In this document: piece by piece, positions 16,100 through 24,413 of the stretch
Numbering within the stretch: position 1 is the stretch's first letter
Layout of the letters: every line of letters starts with the position of its first letter
Source: Actinomycetota bacterium
Lineage (GTDB): Bacteria > Actinomycetota > Actinomycetes > Mycobacteriales > Mycobacteriaceae
NCBI GenBank assembly: GCA_005787665.1
Contig: SYAB01000033.1
Location: forward strand, 1 to 27,195
Direction of reading: 5' to 3'
Length of the DNA: 27,195 nucleotides
The notes under the pieces: model-generated
The model's database searches: none
Seen by the model: the letters and a program-made list of their open reading frames with translations, nothing else
What the model was told of the DNA's origin: nothing
Translations under genes and position numbers: made by a program

Positions 16100-16387
16100 T
16101 TAGTCCCCGGACACGCTCACCCCGCGCCAGAATGCGACGTAGCCGGCGATCTCCTTGGCGGCAGGTTTGGGATCGGGGTATACCCAAGCGGCATCGGTGT
16201 TGGTCGCACCGTCGACGGTGATCGAGAAGTAGTCCGCGGTGCCCTTCCACGGACAGGTGGTATGGGTCGAGGAGGGGGAGAAGTACTCGCGGTGCAGAGA
16301 TTCCGGCGGGAAGTAGTGGTTACCCTCGACCACTATCGTCGCGTCCGACTCCGCCAGCACCGCGCCGTTCCAGATCGCCTTCGTCAT
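16100..16387 (-). CDS. DUF427 family protein
   Basis: A 95-residue protein of the DUF427 family, recognised by VVEGNHYFPPESL, a CPWKGTADYFSI core and a closing KEIAGYVAFWRG. These are small soluble beta-rich proteins; no biochemical function is established that I know of. ATG 16387 has GAGAGGA 6 nt upstream. It follows the F420-dependent oxidoreductase gene on the same strand with 28 nt between, so the two are probably cotranscribed. A relic of a second copy lies at 3434-3490. Confidence 0.88.
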   Translation of the reverse strand: MTKAIWNGAVLAESDATIVVEGNHYFPPESLHREYFSPSSTHTTCPWKGTADYFSITVDGATNTDAAWVYPDPKPAAKEIAGYVAFWRGVSVSGD

Positions 16388-16415
16388 GGTGTTCCTCTCG
16401 GTGATGGTCGAACGT

Positions 16416-17330
16416 CTAGCGTTGGGGCAGCAGGCCTTTGAGGGCTTCTCGGGTGTCGACCACCTCGTCGGGGGTGGCTCCGAATTCCACTGCGGCGAAG
16501 TCCGTCACACCGATATCCCCCAGCGCACCGATGCGATCCTGGACCTCCTGGGTGCCGCCGATGATGGCGATGTCGGCGGGACCGCCCACGCCCTCGCGGT
16601 CGAGCATCGCACGGTAGCTCGGCAGTGCCCCGTAGGCCGCGAAGGTCTCCGCGGCGCGCGCCGCCGCCGCGTCGGTGTCGCTCGTCACGCACACCGGTAG
16701 GGCGGCGATGACGCGCGGGGCAGGCCGGCCGAACTCCTCGGCCGCTGCGGTGATGGTGGGGATGGTGTGCGCCGCCAGGGTCACCGGGCCGGTGCACCAG
16801 GTCAACGTCCCGTCGGCCAGCGCCGCGGTGACGCGCAGCATCTGCTCGCCCAGCGCGGCCACCACCACCCCGAAACCGTCTGAACCGCGGGCGCTGATCC
16901 CGGCGTGCACCGAGTACATCTCACCCTCGAAGTTGGCGGGTTCGTTGCGCGACAACGGCATCAGGACCTTGAGGTACTCGCGCAAATGACGCACCGGCTT
17001 GTCGTAGCTCAGACCGAACATGTTCTCGATGACGATCTTGTGGCTCAGACCGATGCCCAGGGTGAATCGGCCACCGGACGCCGCGGCCACGGTGTGGGCC
17101 TGCTGGGCGATGGCGTGCGGATGGCGGGGGAAGGTGGGCACCACCGAGGTGCCCAGCTCGATGCGCGGAACCGTCATGCCCACGATCGCCAGCGCCGTCA
17201 TCGTGTCGTGTCCGAAGATGTGCGGCGCCCAATACGCGGCGAAGCCGTCGCGTTCGGTCGCGGCGGCCTCGGCCACCACATCCTCGAGAGTGCCGTCGTT
17301 GACCGCGCTGCCGAAGATTCCGTATCTCAT
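16416..17330 (-). CDS. F420-dependent LLM-class oxidoreductase
   Basis: A 304-residue luciferase-like (TIM-barrel) oxidoreductase expected to use coenzyme F420, which mycobacteria make. Typical stretches: MRYGIFGSAVNDGTLED at the start, YWAPHIFGHDTM, LGTSVVPTFPRHP and GGRFTLGIGLSHK (the cofactor-binding region). It resembles the mycobacterial subfamily often labelled TIGR03564 (MSMEG_4879-like); that match is from memory. ATG 17330 was chosen as the family N-terminus; 24 further upstream codons are open but look non-coding, and no clear ribosome-binding site is seen. It is divergent from the amidohydrolase pair with 107 nt between starts, which may mean shared control. Substrate unknown. Confidence 0.88.
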   Translation of the reverse strand: MRYGIFGSAVNDGTLEDVVAEAAATERDGFAAYWAPHIFGHDTMTALAIVGMTVPRIELGTSVVPTFPRHPHAIAQQAHTVAAASGGRFTLGIGLSHKIVIENMFGLSYDKPVRHLREYLKVLMPLSRNEPANFEGEMYSVHAGISARGSDGFGVVVAALGEQMLRVTAALADGTLTWCTGPVTLAAHTIPTITAAAEEFGRPAPRVIAALPVCVTSDTDAAAARAAETFAAYGALPSYRAMLDREGVGGPADIAIIGGTQEVQDRIGALGDIGVTDFAAVEFGATPDEVVDTREALKGLLPQR

Positions 17331-17437
17331 GGAGCCGACGGTACAACCCCCTCGGCCTCCGGCACCCGGTGCGGTCTTGAACCGGCTGGCCCGGCCTGAC
17401 AAGCTCGTCGCGGGGGTACCGACAGATTCGGGAGACC

Positions 17438-19201
17438 ATGGTGTTCGATCTCAAAATTCTCGGCGGCACGGTGGTCGACGGGACCGGCGCCGAACGCTTC
17501 CGCGCCGACATCGGTGTCCGCGACGGCACGATCGTCGAAGTGCGCCGCCGCGGCCCCGGCGACCCTCCGCTGGAGGGCGAGGCGATCGAGACGATCGACG
17601 CCACGGGCAAGATCGTCGCCCCCGGATTCGTCGACATCCACACCCACTACGACGGTCAGGTGAGCTGGGACGCCGTCCTGGAGCCCTCCGCCAGTCACGG
17701 CGTCACCACGGTGGTCTCCGGCAACTGCGGCGTGGGATTCGCCCCGGTCCGCCCGGGTACCGAGGAATGGCTCATCGCGCTGATGGAAGGTGTCGAGGAC
17801 ATCCCCGGCACGGCGCTCTCCGAAGGCATCACCTGGGGCTGGGAGAGCTACGCCGAGTACCTCGACGTGATCGGCCGTCGCGAACTCGCCGTGGACTACG
17901 GCAGCCAGATCGCGCACGGCACCGTGCGCGCCTACGCGATGGGCGAGCGCGGCGCCCGCAACGAGCCCGCCACCGCCGAGGACATCGCCGTGATGAGCCG
18001 TCTCGTTCGGGAGGGGATCGAGGCCGGCGGCCTGGGCTTCTCCTCCTCGCGGACGCTGGCCCACCGGGCGATGGACGGCGAGCCGGTGCCGGGCACCTTC
18101 GCCGCCGAGGACGAACTCTTCGCGCTCGGGCGGGCGGTCGCGGCCGGCGGCGGCGCGGTGTTCGAACTCGCCCCGCAGGGCGCCGCGGGGGAGGACATCG
18201 TGGCGCCCCGCACCGAACTCGAGTGGATGCGGCGCCTCGGTGAGGAAGTCGACTGCGCGTTGAGTTTCGCGCTGATCCAGGTCGACGCAGACCCGAACCT
18301 GTGGCGCGAACAGCTCGACCTCTCGGCGGCCGCCCACGAGGCGGGCAGTCGGCTCTATCCGCAGGTTGCGGCCCGCCCGTTCGGCATGCTGCTCGGGTTC
18401 CCCGGCCACCACGCCTTCACCCACCGGCCGACGTATCGGCGACTGAGGTCCCAGTGCAGCCGCGAGGAACTCGCCGCCCGGCTGGCCGATCCCGCCGTCC
18501 GGGCCGCCATCCTGGCCGAGCAGGACCTGCCGATCGATCCCACCGTGCTCTTCGACGGCATGTTCGCCTTCGCGCAGTACGCCATCGACCGATTGTTCGT
18601 GCTCGGCGAACCGCCGGACTACGAACCCACCGACGAACGGACGGTGGCCGCCATCGCCCGGGAGCGCGGCGAGCACCCGTTGACGACGATGTACGACCTG
18701 ATGCTGGAATCCGACGCCGCCGCGATGCTGATGCTGCCGCTGTTCAACTACGCCGACCGCAACCACGACGCCATCCGGGAGATGATGACGCACCCGGCCG
18801 GGGTGCTCGGGCTCTCCGACGGCGGCGCGCACTGCAGCATGATCTGCGATGCGTCCTACCCGACCTTTCTGCTCACGCACTGGGCCCGCGACCGCCACCG
18901 CGGTGCGGGGTTGCCGCTGGAGTACGTGATCCGCAAGCAATCCCACGACACCGCCGCGCTCTTCGGCCTCACCGACCGCGGCGTGATCGAGGTCGGCAAG
19001 AAGGCCGATCTCAACGTCATCGACATGGACGCGCTCACTTTGCACGCACCACGAATGGTCTACGACCTGCCCGCCGGTGGGCAGCGCCTGGTCCAGGGCG
19101 CCTCCGGCTACACCGCCACGATCGTCAGCGGGGTGGTGACGCGCCGCGACGACGCCGACACCGGGGCGCGGCCCGGCCGGCTGGTCCGGGGCGGGCGCTG
19201 A
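17438..19201 (+). CDS. Amidohydrolase, N-acyl-D-amino-acid deacylase-like
   Basis: A 587-residue metal-dependent amidohydrolase (amidohydrolase_3/D-aminoacylase group). The metal-binding HxH is H68 and H70 in [10 protein letters not shown]; later motifs include [24 protein letters not shown], and the C-terminal LSDGGAHC with a likely metal Asp, followed by the composite beta-domain segment [15 protein letters not shown]. This group removes acyl groups from D-amino acids or opens related amides; the exact substrate here is unknown. ATG 17438 has GGGAGA just upstream. Another amidohydrolase follows after 61 nt on the same strand, so the two may form an operon. The length exceeds that of classical D-aminoacylase (about 480) and is usual for the actinobacterial subfamily. 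Confidence 0.85.
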   Translation: MVFDLKILGGTVVDGTGAERFRADIGVRDGTIVEVRRRGPGDPPLEGEAIETIDATGKIVAPGFVDIHTHYDGQVSWDAVLEPSASHGVTTVVSGNCGVGFAPVRPGTEEWLIALMEGVEDIPGTALSEGITWGWESYAEYLDVIGRRELAVDYGSQIAHGTVRAYAMGERGARNEPATAEDIAVMSRLVREGIEAGGLGFSSSRTLAHRAMDGEPVPGTFAAEDELFALGRAVAAGGGAVFELAPQGAAGEDIVAPRTELEWMRRLGEEVDCALSFALIQVDADPNLWREQLDLSAAAHEAGSRLYPQVAARPFGMLLGFPGHHAFTHRPTYRRLRSQCSREELAARLADPAVRAAILAEQDLPIDPTVLFDGMFAFAQYAIDRLFVLGEPPDYEPTDERTVAAIARERGEHPLTTMYDLMLESDAAAMLMLPLFNYADRNHDAIREMMTHPAGVLGLSDGGAHCSMICDASYPTFLLTHWARDRHRGAGLPLEYVIRKQSHDTAALFGLTDRGVIEVGKKADLNVIDMDALTLHAPRMVYDLPAGGQRLVQGASGYTATIVSGVVTRRDDADTGARPGRLVRGGR

Positions 19202-19262
19202 GTGCGACGAAATCGCGCGGGATCACTGACCGTCGGGGTCCCCATCGGGTAGAACCAGGCTT

Positions 19263-20987
19263 ATGGCTACCGATCTGATCCTGAAGGCTTCCACCATCAT
19301 CACGATGGACGATGCGCTGCCCCGGGCCCGCGCGCTGGCCATCGACTCGGCCACGGGACGGATCACCGCCATCGGATCGCTGTCCGAGGTCCAGGCCGCC
19401 GCCCCCGGTGTCGCGGTGACCGATCTGGGCAGCACGGTACTCATGCCCGGATTCGTCGAACCGCACAGCCACCCACTGCTCTCCGGCATGGCGACCCAGA
19501 AACCCGCTTATTGGGTGTCTCCCAACGTCGGCGTCTCGACCTGGGATGCGGTGAAGGCCATCTTCGCCCAGGCGGACAAGGAGAACCCGGCCGATCACGT
19601 GCTGGTCTTCAACGGGATCGACCGCCTGCTGCAGCAGGCACCGTTGCCCACCCGCGCGGTACTCGACCCGATCTTCCCAACCCGGCCGGTCGTGGTCATC
19701 GACAACTCAGGGCATGGCATCTACTTCAACAGCGCCACCATCGCCCTGCTGGGCTGGCCGGACGGCAAGCCCCCGGCGGATCCGGTCGGCGGGAGCTTCG
19801 GTCGCGCGGCCGACGGAACGAGCGACGGAACCGCGTTCGAGTCCGGAGCCCTGATGCAGGTGGCGGGTGCGGTGTTGCCCAAGGCGATCCCGCACCCGCT
19901 GCACTCCGGTGCCTTGTTCTACCAACTGATGGCCCGCAACGGGATCACCGCCACCTCGGAACACACCTACAACACCGGCCAGCGCCTGGCCTACGCGGCG
20001 ATGGCGTCGGTACCGGATTGTCCACTGCGCCTGCACGTTTACCACATGTCCATCGAGGCCGACGCCGCGGCGGACGTGGTCTTTCCCAACCCGGAGATGG
20101 TGCGAAAGATCGGCATCAAGCTGTGGGCCGACGGCTCGCCGTGGCTGGGCAATGTGGCCATCTCCTTCGAGTATCTGGACAACCCGACCACCCGCACCGC
20201 GGAGATCGAACTCGGACCGCGCGGCGAGACGCAGATGAACTACACCCGGGCCCAACTCGACGCGGTGCTCGACGAACTGGTGCCGACCGGGTACCAGATG
20301 GCGTTTCACTGCAACGGTGATGTCGGGTTCGACGTGGTCCTCGACGCCTACGCCCGGGCGCTGGCGAAGTTCAACCTGCTCGGCTCGGATCACCGGTGGC
20401 GGGTCGAGCACCTCGGCGCGGCACGACGCGATCAGTTCGAGCGCGCCGCCGCGCTCGGTGTCACCTGCTCGCTGAGTCCGTTCCAGTACATCTACTGGGG
20501 CGACCTGCTCGACGGCGTGATGTTCGACCCGGCCTACGGCGCGCAATGGCAACGGATACGCGACGCCTTCGAGGCCGGCGTGCATCCCAGCTATCACAAC
20601 GACGGGTCGGTCTGCCCGCCCAACCAGATTGCCAACGTCGCCCACACCGTGATGCGGACGACCGCCAGCGGGACGGTGCACGGCGCCGACCAGGCGGTGT
20701 CCCTGGATCAGGCCCTCCGGGCGATCACGATCAACGGCGCCTATCAACTCAAGCGGGACCACGAGATCGGGTCCCTGGCCGTCGGGAAGTACGCCGACCT
20801 GGTGGAACTATCGGCCGATTTCTACGCGGTCCCGGTCGACCAGATCACCGAGAAGGTCACCGTCCTCGGAACGTGGCTGGGCGGCCGAAAGATCGACCTG
20901 GATACGTTCGTCGCCCAGGTCAAGACGATCGACCCGACCGAGCACCCCGGCCTCGCCCAGCAGGCCGGCGACCGGAAGTGCTGCTAG
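19263..20987 (+). CDS. Amidohydrolase family protein (YtcJ-like)
   Basis: A 574-residue amidohydrolase_3 member of the YtcJ type. Motifs: N-terminal beta-domain MATDLILKASTIITMD, HxH at H68 and H70 (VEPHSHP), FHCNGDVGFD and WRVEHLGAARRD with further metal His residues, HNDGSV with the catalytic Asp, and the C-terminal IGSLAVGKYADLVEL. These are cytoplasmic hydrolases of largely unknown substrate. The protein ends in KCC, a cysteine pair of unknown meaning. ATG 19263 is the family start; only a weak CCAGG lies upstream. It is 61 nt after the other amidohydrolase and convergent with the SET-domain gene. Two different amidohydrolases in a row suggest stepwise breakdown of one amide-containing compound (inference). 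Confidence 0.85.
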   Translation: MATDLILKASTIITMDDALPRARALAIDSATGRITAIGSLSEVQAAAPGVAVTDLGSTVLMPGFVEPHSHPLLSGMATQKPAYWVSPNVGVSTWDAVKAIFAQADKENPADHVLVFNGIDRLLQQAPLPTRAVLDPIFPTRPVVVIDNSGHGIYFNSATIALLGWPDGKPPADPVGGSFGRAADGTSDGTAFESGALMQVAGAVLPKAIPHPLHSGALFYQLMARNGITATSEHTYNTGQRLAYAAMASVPDCPLRLHVYHMSIEADAAADVVFPNPEMVRKIGIKLWADGSPWLGNVAISFEYLDNPTTRTAEIELGPRGETQMNYTRAQLDAVLDELVPTGYQMAFHCNGDVGFDVVLDAYARALAKFNLLGSDHRWRVEHLGAARRDQFERAAALGVTCSLSPFQYIYWGDLLDGVMFDPAYGAQWQRIRDAFEAGVHPSYHNDGSVCPPNQIANVAHTVMRTTASGTVHGADQAVSLDQALRAITINGAYQLKRDHEIGSLAVGKYADLVELSADFYAVPVDQITEKVTVLGTWLGGRKIDLDTFVAQVKTIDPTEHPGLAQQAGDRKCC

Positions 20988-21009
20988 TGCGCCGACTCTC
21001 GCCGGCCCG

Positions 21010-21519
21010 TCAGCCGCGGCGGGTGGGCAGGGCCGCGATCCGGCGGACCAGGTAGGGCGAGAACCAGCCGGCGTACTTGTCCTGAAGGACCGGGTCGCGC
21101 CAGTCCGAACCGGTGACCACCTCGCGGCAGGCCGGTTGAGCGCACAGGCAACGGAACTCGTCGTAGTCGCTGGCGTCGCACATCGCGTAGTCGAAACACA
21201 ACTCCTCGCCCGGCCCGATGTCGCGCATGGCCACCAGCAGCATCTGACCGAGCAGGCCGCAGTTGGGTTCGCAGGAGTGATTGAGCATGTCGCCGGCCTC
21301 CGGGGTTTCACCGGAGACCAGATAGAGATCGGCGTCGACCTGGATGGATCGGCTCTGCCGGTCATGGCTGAGGTTCTCCAGCGCTGCGGTGGGGATGACC
21401 CAGCCGCCGAACGCGGCCACCGTCTCTCCGGCCGGGATCGGCTCGACAGCGAAAGAGCCCCAGCCCTTTTCACCGGCCGGACGGGCCTCGGCCTTGGGAC
21501 TGAGCCAGTTGTAATCCAT
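21010..21519 (-). CDS. SET-domain protein (putative lysine methyltransferase)
   Basis: A 169-residue protein that is essentially one SET domain. Present: KGWGSFAVEPIPAGE (S-adenosylmethionine site), MLNHSCEPN (the knot-forming NHS motif), GEELCFDYAMCD (catalytic Tyr) and a C-terminal CLCAQPACR resembling the zinc-binding post-SET cysteines. SET enzymes methylate lysine, mostly on histones in eukaryotes; bacterial members with known targets are few, so the target here (a nucleoid, ribosomal or other protein) is open. ATG 21519 begins MDYNW; the upstream G-rich stretch is a weak ribosome-binding site. It stands alone between a convergent amidohydrolase and a divergent secreted-protein gene. Confidence 0.85.
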   Translation of the reverse strand: MDYNWLSPKAEARPAGEKGWGSFAVEPIPAGETVAAFGGWVIPTAALENLSHDRQSRSIQVDADLYLVSGETPEAGDMLNHSCEPNCGLLGQMLLVAMRDIGPGEELCFDYAMCDASDYDEFRCLCAQPACREVVTGSDWRDPVLQDKYAGWFSPYLVRRIAALPTRRG

Positions 21520-21600
21520 CGGGCGAACACCCCCACGGTCGGTTAACGGACGCCGCAGATATTACGGGACGTTGTCCTGCGCGCCGATCCGGTGGCCGAC

Positions 21601-21606
21601 TAGCAT
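21601..21606 (+). promoter_or_regulatory. Candidate -10 box for the secreted-protein gene
   Basis: TAGCAT, 6 nt before ATG 21613, which has no ribosome-binding site. The spacing fits leaderless transcription starting at the ATG. No -35 at the right distance was seen. Confidence 0.3.
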
Positions 21607-21612
21607 CGCGCT

Positions 21613-22002
21613 ATGCGACGGCTGCCGGTGATGGGGATGGTCTCCGCGATCGTGGCCTTCGCCGCCGGAACCGGGACCGCCGCCGCCGGACCGTTCCCCC
21701 CGCCGCCGTGCTCGTTCGCCCTGACCCCACTAGCGGCGGGCAATGGCATGGTGAGTGTCTCGGTAATCTCGACAGGCTGCGCCGCACTGGCCGCGCCGTA
21801 CTCCAGTGTCGCGTGTCTACAGGCCGCCGATGACCCCGCAACGACCTGCAGCCAGGGACAGGGCGCTGACCCGGCGCTGGTCACCCTCGCCCACCGGCCC
21901 GGCGTCGCGTACACCGCCAGTGGCCGCGGCTGCGCGGGATGGGTGGGTCTGCCACCGGCGGCGAATTGCCAGATTCTCGGGCCCGTCGTCGCGACGCTTT
22001 AG
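21613..22002 (+). CDS. Small secreted protein with six cysteines
   Basis: A 129-residue protein with a Sec-type signal peptide: MRR, a hydrophobic stretch to about residue 20, then small residues GTAAA with probable cleavage before GPFPPPPC. The mature part has six Cys (about residues 33, 56, 67, 79, 104, 116) and few charges, consistent with a disulfide-linked exported domain. It resembles secreted proteins of unknown function that I associate with mycobacteria; no enzymatic motif is visible. The stop TAG shares bases with the stop of the serine hydrolase gene on the other strand (TTAG). Export is inferred with good confidence; function unknown. Confidence 0.75.
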   Translation: MRRLPVMGMVSAIVAFAAGTGTAAAGPFPPPPCSFALTPLAAGNGMVSVSVISTGCAALAAPYSSVACLQAADDPATTCSQGQGADPALVTLAHRPGVAYTASGRGCAGWVGLPPAANCQILGPVVATL

Positions 22003-23246
22003 CGTCGGCGCGCGCAGCGGTCGATGATCGCGTCGAAGGCGTTGAGAATGAACTGGTCGGCCACGGGGTCCGAGGACACCGGTTGTGAGGACTGCTTGAT
22101 GATGGCGATGCCGCGACGGCGGTCGACATAGACCCACTGACCATGGACGCCGATCGCGGTGATCGCTTCGCGGCCGGGGGTGTGGCGGATCCACCATTGT
22201 GCGCGGTAGCTCCAATCCCCGCCCGCCCACGGGCCGACCGCCTCGGGTCCGCGGGCGAATTTCTCCCGACTGCCGCCGTTTTCGAGGGTGGCGATGATCG
22301 CCGGTGACAGGATCTGCTGATCTGCGGCACGGCCGTCGTTGAGCAGCATCATGGCGAATCGGGCGAGATCCCGGGGCGCGGCGTTGAGCCCCCCGCCAGC
22401 CACCAGCGTGCCGCACCGGTCGAGCAACACATAGGTCTCGGCCTCGGTGCCGAGTCTGGACCACAGCGCGTCGGAAAGCATGTCCTGGAAGGACTTTCCC
22501 GTGGCCCGATTGGTGATCCAGTTGACGACGTCGGTCTTGGGTGTCTGGTACCGGAAGATCTCACCGTGCCCGTATGAGGGGTCGATCGACAATGTCGCGA
22601 GGAAGTCGTAGAGGCTGCCGACGGACTCGCCGGTGGGGGAGTCCAGCCAGCCCAGCGCGGCCGCGTAGGCGCTGATGCCGGAGTTCGGGTCGGCATAGTC
22701 CTCGCTGAATGCCATCGAGTTCACCATGTCCATGACCTGGCCGACCGTGGCCCCGGCGAATGCCGAGGCGCCGGCAAGTTCGGGGAGGACGTCAAGCACC
22801 GGCCAGTCCTCGCCGAGGTGACCGTCGGCGACCGCCATCAACGCGAACAGTCCGGCGAAGGACTTGGTGACCGACATCATCTGGTGTGGCTGAGCGGCAT
22901 TCATGCCGTTGGAGTAGTGCTCGTAGACCAACCGGTCCGGCGTCACGACGAGAAGGGAGTCGGTGTAGGTCTCGCGGAGGAACGCCGCAAACGGCGCCGG
23001 GGTGCCGTCGGCGCGGGACATCGTGAGGTCGGCGATGCCGTCGTCGATGGCGATGTCGAGATCCTGCGGGCGCGAACTCGTCCGGACCGGGGCCGACGGG
23101 TAGATGGTCCGCATGTGCAGATAGGACCAGCGGTTGTAGGGCCCGACCATCAGCGCGTTGGAGCGATCCACCCGCTTGTCCGGTTGCGGCGGGAAGCCCT
23201 GCATCAAGCCGAGTTCCTGTGCCGTCGCGTAGCGGTCATCACTCAC
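21999..23246 (-). CDS. Serine hydrolase, beta-lactamase class C / NylB-like
   Basis: A 415-residue serine hydrolase of the penicillin-binding/class C beta-lactamase fold. The nucleophile SxxK is S125VTK (MMSVTKSF); the second catalytic Tyr is probably in FRYQTPKTDVV; and GVHGQWVYVDR matches the third motif (HxG in place of KTG). This pattern is closer to 6-aminohexanoate-dimer hydrolase (NylB) and related esterases than to antibiotic-degrading enzymes. No signal peptide is seen, so it is probably cytoplasmic. The start is GTG 23246 (MSDDRY), overlapping the end of the glycerol dehydrogenase gene by 8 nt, so the two are coupled. Substrate unknown: an ester, amide or oligomer. Confidence 0.85.
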   Translation of the reverse strand: MSDDRYATAQELGLMQGFPPQPDKRVDRSNALMVGPYNRWSYLHMRTIYPSAPVRTSSRPQDLDIAIDDGIADLTMSRADGTPAPFAAFLRETYTDSLLVVTPDRLVYEHYSNGMNAAQPHQMMSVTKSFAGLFALMAVADGHLGEDWPVLDVLPELAGASAFAGATVGQVMDMVNSMAFSEDYADPNSGISAYAAALGWLDSPTGESVGSLYDFLATLSIDPSYGHGEIFRYQTPKTDVVNWITNRATGKSFQDMLSDALWSRLGTEAETYVLLDRCGTLVAGGGLNAAPRDLARFAMMLLNDGRAADQQILSPAIIATLENGGSREKFARGPEAVGPWAGGDWSYRAQWWIRHTPGREAITAIGVHGQWVYVDRRRGIAIIKQSSQPVSSDPVADQFILNAFDAIIDRCARRR

Positions 23247-24360
23247 GATGAGATCCTAAGTCCGCTCCGATCGCTGACGCCCGGGCGTCGGCGGCGCGAA
23301 TCCCGTCGGCGATCAATTCAGCGGTCACCTCGAACGGTTCGTTGTGCGCCGTCTCCGCGGGTGCCACCGTACGCGCCGCCACCACGCGCAGATCATCGGC
23401 CGAGGCGTCACCCAGACCGATATCGGCCAGTCTGGTCGGCAGGCCCACCTCGCGGCAGAACGCGACCACCTCACGGAACTCCGCATCCGGGCGGCCTTCC
23501 ACCACCAATTGGACCAGCAGGCCGATGGCGACCTTCTCGCCGTGCAGGAAGTCATGGGTCGGGCCCAGCATGGTCAGGCCGTTGTGCACGGAGTGGGCCA
23601 CGGCCAGTCCGCCGGATTCGAAGCCCAGACCGGACAACAGGGTGTTGGCCTCCACGAGCCGTTCCAGTGCCGGGGTCACCGAGTGCGCTTCCACCGCGGC
23701 CAGCGCGGCCGGCCCGTCGGCGAGCAGCGTGTCGTAGCAGAGCCGGGACAGCGCCAGCGCCGACATGTTCGGCGCTCCGCCGAGTTCGTTGGGCTTGCGG
23801 GCCTCGGCCACCGTTCGGGCCTCGAACCAGGTGGCCAGTGCGTCGCCCATCCCCGACGCCAGGTAGCGCGCCGGACTGTTGGCGATGATCGTGGTGTCGA
23901 CCAGGACGAGTTCGGGGTTGCGCGGGTGGTGCATCACGCGGTCCACCTCGCCGGTCTCGGTGTAGACCACCGACACTGCGCTGCAGGGCGCGTCGTTGGA
24001 GGCCAGCGTCGGACACATCACGGTCTTGAGCCCGGCGGCGACGCCGACGGCCCGGCCGGCGTCGAGCGCCTTGCCGCCGCCGACGGCGATGATCGTTCCC
24101 GCCCCGGCCGCGGCGGCCGCCGCCACGCCTGCGTCGATCTCCGATTGCGAGCACTCGCCGCCGAAGGCGTGCACCGTGAACTCGATCCCGGCGCCGCCGA
24201 GGGTCGCCGTCCACGCGTCGGCCAACTGACGGCCGATCCGCTCGCTGGCCAGGATCAGCGCCGGTGCGGTGAGGCCGACCTGGCGGAGCACCGGCCCGAG
24301 TTCGGCGGTGGCGTCCTTGCCCTGGACGTAGCGAGCCGGGGCGGCGAAGGTTGTGAGCAT
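23239..24360 (-). CDS. gldA: Glycerol dehydrogenase (iron/zinc alcohol dehydrogenase family)
   Basis: A 373-residue NAD-dependent dehydrogenase of the group III metal-containing alcohol dehydrogenases, expected to oxidise glycerol to dihydroxyacetone. NAD-binding GGGKALDAGRAV and TLASNDAPCSA are present. The three metal ligands appear as D173 (GMGDALATWFEA), H256 (GLAVAHSVHNGL) and H273 (FLHGEKVAIG), almost the same numbering as I recall for the Bacillus enzyme. ATG 24360 is the family start (MLTTFAAPARYVQGKDA). It is divergent from the thiolase gene with 53 nt between starts; TAATGT 8 nt before the ATG (minus strand, 24369-24374) may be its -10. It runs into the serine hydrolase gene, whose product could supply its substrate (speculative). 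Confidence 0.88.
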   Translation of the reverse strand: MLTTFAAPARYVQGKDATAELGPVLRQVGLTAPALILASERIGRQLADAWTATLGGAGIEFTVHAFGGECSQSEIDAGVAAAAAAGAGTIIAVGGGKALDAGRAVGVAAGLKTVMCPTLASNDAPCSAVSVVYTETGEVDRVMHHPRNPELVLVDTTIIANSPARYLASGMGDALATWFEARTVAEARKPNELGGAPNMSALALSRLCYDTLLADGPAALAAVEAHSVTPALERLVEANTLLSGLGFESGGLAVAHSVHNGLTMLGPTHDFLHGEKVAIGLLVQLVVEGRPDAEFREVVAFCREVGLPTRLADIGLGDASADDLRVVAARTVAPAETAHNEPFEVTAELIADGIRAADARASAIGADLGSHRE

Positions 24361-24413
24361 CGCCGGTCACATTACGGCGGGGCGCCGCCGGCGGGCTGTG
24401 TTTGGATGGCAAC

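Noticed and set aside
17327..19045. 572-residue minus-strand open frame
   Set aside because: It is the shadow of the D-aminoacylase-like gene; the real protein on the other strand has clear motifs.
21999..23246. Serine hydrolase as the beta-lactamase target of the BlaI at 2841-3203
   Set aside because: The motifs fit NylB/esterase-like enzymes, no signal peptide is present, the gene is coupled to gldA, and it is 19 kb away with no shared operator seen.
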